Positions 55,786 to 64,000 of a stretch of 64,000 nt of DNA are shown here, piece by piece. The notes beneath the pieces were generated by a model. It was given only the letters and a program-made list of their open reading frames with translations. It was not told the origin of the DNA and searched no databases. The stretch is taken from contig CM040744.1 in NCBI GenBank assembly GCA_022829145.1, positions 8,591,001 through 8,655,000 on the forward strand, read 5' to 3'. Position 1 is the stretch's first letter. Every line of letters begins with the position of its first letter. The stretch is from Albula goreensis. Its lineage: Eukaryota > Chordata > Actinopteri > Albuliformes > Albulidae. A program made the translations under genes and the position numbers.

Positions 55786-58549
55786 CACACAGAAGAGAAA
55801 AGATGTATATTATCAGTAATATTTTCATGACTGTCATAATAAGGTGTTACATTAATTGTAGTCATATAAATCAATGCTTTTTTCATGTATGGCCAAGTGC
55901 TGGTAACAATATTAATTATAATTCAGAATAATTATAGTTACAATTGTTGTACATGTTTTGCCATGTTGCATTATATTCAAAGCTTGAAATGCCATTGTCC
56001 AGCTCAAACGTAATTATCTCTATTTCAGGCTCTGTATTTTATTTAATTTTTTTCTTAATTGCTGCATTTTTCCTACAGGCAATATGACCTCATTGCAATG
56101 TTAGAAATGTTTTTCATAAAATGCTTAAGGAAACAACCCGCCTCTCTTTTACCTAAAATGACTTGATGATGAATCACATTAGAACAATGCTTAATTAATG
56201 AATTTGAAGACTAACCCTTAAATATCTGAGTTGCATGTGTGAGTGCTACATTTGAAATGCACAAGTTATGGAATGTTTTATAAATGACTCTACAATATGG
56301 TTCAGATTTTCAGTAGAGAGGACGTTTTTCACTTTTTTTCCATCCTTCTGGAAAAACTACAGGAAATATTGCCTAGCCTTCAGGAATATAAAGCTGAGTG
56401 GTATGTGGGAGAAGGTGCAGCACTCACTATGTAATATCTGTTATGCAAGAACAGTATCCAGATTACAAGGTTATATCTTGTTATCAGTATACTGTCCCAT
56501 CACAGAGCTGATTGATTGGTGACCAGGCAAAATGGCTCATAAGCCTTTGCAACCAGTGAAACCAAAGTTCAAATATACCAATCATAATCAGTAACTTCAA
56601 CAATGTATACTGCAAAAAGCTGGAAGTAAATATAGAAGTGACCTTTTATCTGCAATTTGTTTCATTGAGTAAGCCTACTTTCTGTTTCACACTCTGCAAT
56701 GTAAAGATTTCACATGCTTTAAACAAAAAAAATGTGTGTGTGAAAAATCAATGCTTAAAATATATTTTATAGTATAGTACTTCATAATCAAGCAAAAATA
56801 TAACACATATAGCACAAAACATAATGCTTGTTTAATACAGTTAGAGTATGTTTCAAACCTTAAATACAGTACTCAGTCTTTCATAAATGTATCACATATT
56901 GCAGAAATTTCATATATATTTCATTACTGAGGCTTCAATCATTTTGGAAATATGAGATCCATGAAAAATCTTTCCATCCATCATAATTCATAATATGGGG
57001 TATACAAAAGGGGTTATAACTGAGGGTACAATCACTGTTGTTCTTACAAGAGTTAACTGACTAAACAAAGATCTTTTCATGTAATTAGCCATCTTTGTGG
57101 TGTAGGCTGTGTAGGATAGCTGCCTCGCAGCAATGTCAATTGATATTGTCCTCCACTCCATAAAATCTCTCTATATTATTTTTCCCGTGATGCCCTTGGT
57201 GTATTGATCTCTTTTTGAGGATTGTTTTCCAGAATGCACTGCAATCCTATTTGTTCAGACCTTTGTTGACATTCCTCGTAGGAGTAGGGGAAGCATTCTA
57301 TCTGTAAGGACGGGACTTCTATCTACTAAAAATTGTGGATCTTGGCTTCAGGACATATTTAACATTTCATTGACACCATCCATTTCCAAATTAGCAAGAT
57401 TCCAGCAGTGTCATCGGGCTGGTCACAAGGTTGCTACCTGTCCTCTGACAGTACAAGTGGGGGAATTGATTTTGTTTCTTTTTGTAGATAGGATCTTTAG
57501 GTGAACCGTCGATCCAATGTTAATCTGGATTGTCTGTGAGAGGCGAGTTGTTCCCGTTTGTATCGATCTGTATTGGTACTCCTGCATCTAATTGTCCGAG
57601 TGGAAGATAGATGTTCAAATTCTCCACTGGTGGGTGCGCATTTTGTCAATACTGACAGAGAACTTCACCACCTTCACACTGTCTACTGTAACAGCAAATT
57701 TCAGCTGTCAAAAGCAATATTTCCACTTCAGTAATCCCTCCAGGAAATATAACAACTTGATAGAGGAGCACTAAGCGTTAGTCATCACTATGTATGACTT
57801 CACATGTCACCAGCTACAGTAAAATATTTAAATATGTAAATATGTGATCATTGTATCAAAGGTAGTACAACACTGTTGACCTGGCCATAGCTAAATCTGT
57901 AGCATGTGCTTTGTAGGGTGGTGGTGGGATTTGTCACTGAGCTTTAGAGGTAAAGGTTCTGGTAAGCCAAACGGGGACAAAATACATTTTAAACATATCA
58001 TCAAGCTAACCCCTGAGTCACAGAATCTCTACCGGTAACACAGAGCCAGAGTCTAGGTTAATTTAGGCTCACCAGGTTAATTTTGGTTTGTGTGTGTGAA
58101 ACACGACGGCTCCAATAGACTCTAACAGGACAGACTGCCCCCTTTTGTAGAAATCACACTGCTGAGAAACGTGGTATTTCACAGTGAGAGCTCATTCAGT
58201 TAGGGACCAGTGTTGTATAGCATATGCCATTTAACAAGACACGATTAAGAATGATACATCTAACAACAAAAATGACTATTACAGAATAAATATACCCGAA
58301 TACCCGAAGGGATAATTAGATTTGTTTAAGGATTCATAAAGAATGTTCGCTTGGCCTCAAATGACATATTTGTCAGGATACAGTTATTGACAAAATGACA
58401 AAATCCTGATAAATACATCATATGGGGCTTAATCCTTTAGAAACGCTGAGACTAATTCATCTGACATATTTTTTTTTTAAATGGCTGTGTTTGAGAAAGC
58501 CAAACAAAACAGAGTGTTTCTCCCATTTTGATAGACCTGTTATTTCCAC
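55786..58549. other. Non-coding stretch
   Basis: AT-rich to about 57080. The part 57090-57780 has more even composition and includes a 60-codon open frame (57592-57774) with no recognised domain. No gene is supported. Confidence 0.5.
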
Positions 58550-58860
58550 TTTGAGAGTAGCTCTATTTAACGTAAAGCACTTTATTTGAAGATGACAGCT
58601 TTAAATGGAGTTGATTGCTGCATTAGAAAATGCTTTCCAAAGTTGTTCTGCTATTTCTGACTTCTCGGTAAACACTTAACTGGATTTCTTGATTGCTGTA
58701 TTATTTAGGCCCGATCATGGGTTTGCAATTTTGTCGCATCTGTCATCTCATTTCCTGTTTCCTTGGAGCGAAATTGACTTTTGGCTGGGGGAGCAGCATT
58801 TCAAACATTAGAAATGAATTCTGTATCTTAGGGTCAGTGGGCACAAATCATTTTTAAAAA
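58550..58860. promoter_or_regulatory. Weak candidate conserved non-coding element
   Basis: Repeat-free, with TTAAATGGAGTTGATTGC, GATTGCTGTATTATTTAG and CATTTCCTGTTTCC (ETS-like) words. Called on texture. Confidence 0.3.
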
Positions 58861-59587
58861 CCTTCCTTTGACTAAACTATGAACTACTGGAACACATCCA
58901 GCTTGCTTGTGACCACTTTAATTTTCAGTTTTTTAATGTCATCGCTTGACAGCTAGGCACGAACAAGTAACATATTCAGTAACCTGACTATAATAAGACT
59001 ATAGTAGAGAGTTCTAATAATTCCTTGGCCAAAACCCTGAATTCGTTAGATAAAGGACATGACTATTAGTTGATGTTTTCCTCAACAGTGAAACTGAAAG
59101 GGCTCTGCTTTAAAATCTCTATGGAAACCAAACAAAGGCCCTTGATCACAGAGAGAATGGAACGGGTAACCGAGACCCCCGGTGTCATATTATAGTCCTG
59201 GAAATCCATTGTCCTCTGGGTTTTGGAGATGTCTGTCAACTAGCAGCTAATTGACACCTAGAACAACAGAAGGTTTAAGTATCCATCCTATTGATGGCTA
59301 CAGCACTGCAGCCAGTGCTTCAGCTGGAATGAGGAACAGAAAGCTGCGGCCTTGCGGTGAGCACCGCTGACTTTGACCCCCCACAAACATGTCTTGAGAA
59401 ATCCAGCTGAGACAGTCGCATATTTCCTTTATATTTTTTAATCACTATCTTGAATCTCCGATAGTGCCTCCTGTGGTGCTGATGTGCCACACAGGCAAGG
59501 AGCATTACTGCCGAAATGTGCGATCTCCGCTCTGACAGTTGTAATCTGCCACTACTGACATCCAGACGTAGCGTGCAAATTCTATGT
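58861..59587. other. Non-coding stretch before the SINE
   Basis: A 103-codon minus-strand open frame at 59320-59631 ends inside the SINE and is unrecognised. Confidence 0.45.
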
Positions 59588-59798
59588 CTGGGCAGCAGGG
59601 CAGCATAATGGTTAGGTAGCTGGGCTTCCATTTTAGAGGTGATGAGTTTTATTTCCAGGTAAGGTACTGCTGTCGGACCCTTGAGAAATGTATTTCACCC
59701 AAATTGTTTCAGCAAAATATCCACCTGTAGAAATGTAGGCTGTGCAAGTCACTCTGGATAAGAGCGTTTGTCAATGACCTGAATGTAATGCAGATATA
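59588..59798 (+). mobile_element. tRNA-derived SINE with L2-type 3' tail
   Basis: The head GGGCAGCATAATGGTTAGG (about 59599-59616) is a decayed tRNA-like A box, and GAGTTTTATTTCC (about 59644-59656) sits where a B box would be. The middle carries the words CTGCTGTCGGACCCTTGAG. The tail is GTCACTCTGGATAAGAGCG (59748-59766) followed by TTTGTCAATGACC and TGAATGTAATG. This tail is the conserved stem-loop recognised by the partner LINE of the L2 clade; eel UnaSINE1 with UnaL2 is the classic example. Many mismatches in the A and B boxes indicate an inactive copy. Confidence 0.85.
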
Positions 59799-59910
59799 AA
59801 CAGATATAATCCACAACTTGCTCATGTCGAGAATTCCTTTACCAGCTCAGCCATTCTGGAGATTAAGATTCTAATGGACACAACCTGGGTTAAATACAGA
59901 TAACTACAGC

Positions 59911-60357
59911 TTGTATGTAATAAACTCCATAACTGTGCTAGAGATGTCTTGTAATAGAAGGAACATTCATTCAGTCAAAAAATCAAGCGCATTGATTTGT
60001 TATCTATTCATATATAGCAAAAACCATGACAACCTTTATGTTAAAGGAAATGCTCCCCTGAAAATCCTTCCTTTCAAAGATCAAACAGCTCTGAGGCATA
60101 GAATAATTCAGGAGAGATGTTTGAGGATTGTCACAGTCCCCCAGATTCTCAAGACCTCCATAAACTGTAAAATCCCTCAGCACAATGTTACCATAGCAAA
60201 CACAGAACAGCCCACTAGAGGCTTGCTGCTGACTGTCAGTCCACCAATGTTTCCCAAAACTGGCGAGACAGCAGCCCACAAGAGGACAGCTGTGCCAGGC
60301 AGTCAAGATGTGAATCAGCTAGTAGAAGACAGTAAAATAGGTGGCAAATATTTCTGA
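59911..60357 (+). other. 148-codon open frame of unknown meaning
   Basis: This is the longest open frame in the window that is not made of simple sequence. It starts 113 bases after the SINE. The predicted product has no signal peptide, membrane segment or motif that I recognise, is rich in Ile, Asn and Lys at first, and becomes Thr/Pro-rich. The opposite strand is also largely open (60004-60306 and 60236-60613), which argues against real coding constraint on either. I do not call it a gene. Confidence 0.3.
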
Positions 60358-60619
60358 CACCGGAAGGCCACTGCAGTGTTGATTTGGAAAACACTGACTT
60401 GACAACAGTTGCTTCCAATGGTGGACTAACAGGTGCTTTCGTCAGGGGTGGGGGTTTTGAAAAATAATATGGTTTGTATATAATAAAACAAATAGGTGTC
60501 TCTGACCCCGAGATATAGGCACAATTGACTCCGCAATATACTATGCATGAAAAAACTAAACAGGCCTCCATCATTGACCATGATCGACTCTCATTCACAA
60601 TGATCAATATCACTGGTGG

Positions 60620-60715
60620 ATACCTACCTTAATTACAGCACCTCAATAGAATTTAACACAGCGCCCTTTGTAAATAATGTTCTGAGACTTGGCACAAACT
60701 CTTCATCTAAAAAAC
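60620..60715 (+). pseudogene. Possible scrap of a LINE reverse transcriptase
   Basis: In the plus frame the translation has a Tyr-Ser-Thr followed two residues later by Glu-Phe-Asn-Thr, then a Leu-Arg-Leu-Gly-X-Asn-Ser-Ser pattern. Fish L2/CR1/Rex-type reverse transcriptases have a Tyr/Phe-Ser-Ser-Ala-Phe-Asn-Thr block, then a Leu-Arg-X-Leu-Gly-Leu-Asn-X-Ser block at similar spacing. The match covers only about 30 residues and the flanks are not recognisable, so chance is a real alternative. Confidence 0.25.
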
Positions 60716-60859
60716 TGTCAGTCTACATTAAAGCCATTCTCCATGAAGCATTCTCCAGGCATTTTTTCTATAATGGTCATGTCTTTTTATCTCTTTACCC
60801 CATACTTGGGCAGAGAAAATTGCCTATAGATGCCTTAAAAGCTTCTTACTTACCAACAT

Positions 60860-61000
60860 TACATTAATTTTCATGCAGCTAATTAAATCTGCATTGTAAT
60901 GCTTTATGACTGTTGAGGGCACAATTAAATCCAATTACAAATGACAATTAATTGTTATCCATAAATTATTCAAAGGCCATTAGAATCACATAGCTTTAGA
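60860..61000. promoter_or_regulatory. Candidate conserved non-coding element dense in homeodomain cores
   Basis: In 140 bases there are CATTAATTTTC, GCTAATTAAATC, CAATTAAATCCAATTAC and GACAATTAATTG words. The density exceeds that of most AT-rich parts of the window. Called on motif density; conservation is not tested. Confidence 0.35.
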
Positions 61001-64000
61001 TATTATATTGAAGAGAGGCTGGAACAGAAGGGGGTGATAACATTAAGGTTTATTATTTTTATATTTTCATCATAGCTACCAGTCTTGTACTTCAGTCTGC
61101 TCTAATTATGTGTCATGCATTTGCAGCTTGGGGCATCTTTCAAAATAAAATGTTTAAAAAGTTGACAAGTCGTGCAATGACATGATTACTGTTCTTGGAC
61201 AATTGTTCAGGCAGACATTCTGCTTTTACTTTAGGCTCAGTGGAAGCCAAAGTCATAGATTTCACTGTGGACTAAATACAGACGTCGTCAGGTTTGTCAC
61301 CTTGTGAGAGCTTCGTAAGGATTGAACCCCTGATATGGCTGTGGTTGACTGGAGGTGATTCACTTTTGAAGCTCATAAGAAGTATATGCTGTCCTAGAAA
61401 CACTTTTCTAGTCAGGGATGTGGGGGAAAAAAAGTATTATACTGAAAAATCAAAACTTGCATAATTTTATATTTTTCATGATCGGTATATAGAACTGACT
61501 GTGCCTTGGTAGTAGTCCAAAAACTAAGTCTCTAGGTGCGTAGGCAGAGGTCACTAAAGTTCTGCTATGATGTGAAACCCTTTCACTACCACAAAAAGAA
61601 ACTCTGAAACAATGCAAGATCATCTGCACTTTTGTTCAGTTTCAGCAAAGTGTTTATCTCACATGAAGTCCTTTAAAGCACTACTATTCATTCCGAAGTA
61701 GCACACAGGTTACAAATCATAGTACATGTATTTCCATAAGCCATAGTTCATCAGTTAATTACCAGAGAAATTAGTTAATCATTATTACCAGGATAATAAA
61801 ATCTTTGCTTGGATATTCTGTAATGCATTTCAGCATGGAATGAACTTGTTTACAGCCTCAAACAAGGATGACCGAAAAGTTCAGGCAATGGACTGTGTTT
61901 TGAGAATCATGTGGAACATCAGTTTTTTATCCCTGTTTTAACAAAATAATAATTGACAACTAAGTTCAATGAAGTGGATAATGATTTAACCTTGTTACAA
62001 TCTGTTATTTCATTCCTGGTCTGTTATTCTGGCATTTTGCCAACTATCCACAAAAACAGATTTTCCTGTGAGCTGTCACAGCTAAAAACCGCATGAAACT
62101 ATAATGTAATTGCATTGTACTTTTTTGATTATTTGATCATATGAACTCCCAATTGCTAAAACATTGCTGCTTTTCTTATTTAAATGAGACTGATGATTCC
62201 GAAATGTAAATGCTTACAGAAGTACAGCACGTAAAGGCATTAATGAGGAATAAATATGACTCAGATCGTTAGTTATTAGTCTTATTGTCAGGACAGTACG
62301 GCATCATTGACTTGTAAAGCATGGGAAATTAACAGTAAATACTACAGACACATTAAGAATTTATGTGTCAAATCTGAGTTTGGCAACCTCCTTAATAAAC
62401 AAAACCATTATCAAATCAAAGGACATCAAGTAATGAGGGGGTCCTTTTTTCAAACACTCTCCATAATCTCATGTCTCCATTTGCTGCCATTAGTGTTTGC
62501 ATCCTAATCCTAGCATCAGCATGACTTGAATATTTATTTCTCTCTGTGAAAGCATACTTCTCCCACTGATGAGAGCTCCAAGTCAGCTTGTGGTCATGTA
62601 CCCGTTGATGCAGATGCCAGTCCAGAACATCCTAGGGGTACTCCACTGGGTTTATATCAGGCCAACAGGGAGGACACTCAATCGCACACATATTGTTTCT
62701 TTCCAAGTAAGTTGGACATGACGTGTGCTAAATGTACAATGCACTGTGATCTATGCATCTGAGTGTTGCATTGTGGGAAAGCTGCAAGCATTGTCTATAT
62801 ATTTGCACAGGTGATAAGCCATTGATGAACATCATTGTGACCCCCTTCCCATTTGTTTTATTGCAGCCTATATCATTACAATTCCACCTTTGAACCAGCC
62901 CATTTGTACACTGAAATGTGAATGCCGCAATAAGGTTGTACAGAAGGGCTTACTGACCTGTATAACTTGACCCTGCATTTCAGTCTGAAATTGCAGGCCA
63001 CAGAATTATTCACCCCGAAAGCCCGGTGGAATTCTAATGAGATTTATAATAATTATTATGAAATCATACTGGAATAAAAAATATTAGCAATATGTAAACA
63101 TTTTTAAGATCACCTGATAGTCTTCATTTGCAATAGAAAGTTTGATTCTAAATATAGAAAATTATCTGTCTTTTATTCATTTTTAAACATTTTTGACTAC
63201 GTGCGTGACCAATTCCAGGGAGAGGGATTTCTTTGTTCTCTTCGTTCTTGATTTGATATTGGAAAATATTATGACTGTAAATGTGAATGTGAAAAACCAT
63301 TTAAAAACTTTGGCCAAATATTTTTCACTGTTCTGAAATCAGACTTATTTTTTACTTCAGCCATCACTTTACCGTGGGGAAATGCGACCGTGCACATTTA
63401 AGCATACATAGGAGTCACTTAACACTTAACACTTAAGTCACTTATATAAATGTTTCTGTGTACAACCAGACATTCCGGACCGTGTAGATGTACTCATTGA
63501 AGACAGACTCTGAATTTAGTTTCCATTTTTAGAGTTGCATAAGCATGTTAAATATTACACAAATGCATACCCATTTCCACAGCTGGAAACTATCCTTTTA
63601 TTCATTTGTATATATGAGAAATTGTTCATATTTAAAATAAATATTTGATATGAAATTATGATAACTACATAATTTATTTGAAAGGAAGTACTTATGGGGA
63701 AAATATGGGATTTGTGTTAATTTGATGTGTAATTACAGTCTCTCTGAATAGTTTCAGTTTAATAAACAGAATGATCAAAATCCATCCTAATTTCAAATGT
63801 GTTATTTCTACATTTGAAGAAGAAAAAGGCATTTTATGATTTCCACAGATATCAATGGAAACGTCTTCTCCTTCTGCATTAATTAGAAGCTGTTCTGTAT
63901 TTTACGGACAGGTTTGGAAACACTTATTAATATTGCATACAAATAAAATGATGTATGAGTATGAAAATATGAAAATATTAAAGGTACACTTTTCATCTTT
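61001..64000. other. Non-coding AT-rich stretch to the window end
   Basis: No supported gene, RNA or dispersed repeat. A short CACTTAA triplication lies at about 63417-63437 and a GCATTAATTAGAAG word near 63876. Open frames are below 70 codons. Confidence 0.55.

Noticed and set aside
57090-57160. Start of another tRNA-type SINE (GCCTCGCAGCAATG word)
   Set aside because: Only one short word fits; the expected B box and tail are absent.
59911-60357. 148-codon open frame as a gene
   Set aside because: No recognisable domain, and the opposite strand is equally open over the same span.
1-64000. tRNA, rRNA, snRNA or well-known microRNA genes
   Set aside because: I looked for familiar cores (tRNA B box, U6, 5S, let-7, miR-9, miR-124, miR-10 and others) and found none beyond the decayed SINE.

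Overview
This window looks like vertebrate nuclear DNA, most likely from a ray-finned fish. The base composition is AT-rich (roughly 40% GC by eye) and CpG is scarce outside a few islands. There are long pure (CA)n and (TG)n tracts, and relics of fish-type dispersed repeats: a tRNA-type SINE whose tail resembles the eel UnaL2/UnaSINE1 family, a 'census' type teleost repeat, a Tigger-type DNA transposon and a second inverted-repeat element. The SINE tail fits an early-branching teleost, but that is inference. Nothing points to bacterial, phage or organellar DNA.

I support no protein-coding gene. All long open frames are simple-sequence artefacts, lie in minisatellites, or show no recognisable domain. 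I see no tRNA, rRNA, snRNA or familiar microRNA. The simplest reading is a gene desert, or a very large intron, of the kind that surrounds vertebrate developmental regulator genes. It holds many complex, repeat-free blocks a few hundred bases long, rich in homeodomain (ATTA), POU octamer (ATGCAAAT) and E-box (CAGGTG) sites. These are called candidate conserved non-coding elements on sequence texture only; conservation could not be tested.

Layout. 1-9 kb: AT-rich DNA with one good regulatory candidate (1375-1720), an old dispersed repeat (about 5.5 kb), a long (TG)n at 6.2 kb and a G-quadruplex-forming purine tract at 8.95 kb. 9-20 kb: a decayed 34-bp minisatellite (11.2-11.7 kb), a palindromic double octamer at 12.03 kb, and a block with six CAGGTG E-boxes at 16.5-17.0 kb. 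20-32 kb: a long (CA)n, a tandem duplication at 24.6 kb, several regulatory-looking blocks at 25.9-30.0 kb, a decayed 48-bp minisatellite at 30.1-30.6 kb and the Tigger-type element at 31.9-32.4 kb. 32-44 kb is the densest part. It has a TATA-like block at 33.3 kb, a 28-bp tandem repeat at 34.9 kb, a long regulatory candidate at 35.4-36.5 kb, the only strong CpG island (40.64-40.93 kb, with two CCAAT boxes and GC boxes pointing to the minus strand) and further blocks up to 43.6 kb. 44-64 kb: a duplicated L2-tail segment (47.5-47.8 kb), a 43-bp minisatellite split by a transposon (48.6-50.1 kb), dispersed repeats at 55.5 and 59.6 kb, a possible LINE reverse transcriptase scrap at 60.6 kb and AT-rich DNA to the end.

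The most interesting points are the CpG island as a possible promoter of an unannotated transcript, the octamer excess with its 18-bp palindromic pair, the E-box clusters, and the four unrelated decayed minisatellites, one of them interrupted by a transposon.
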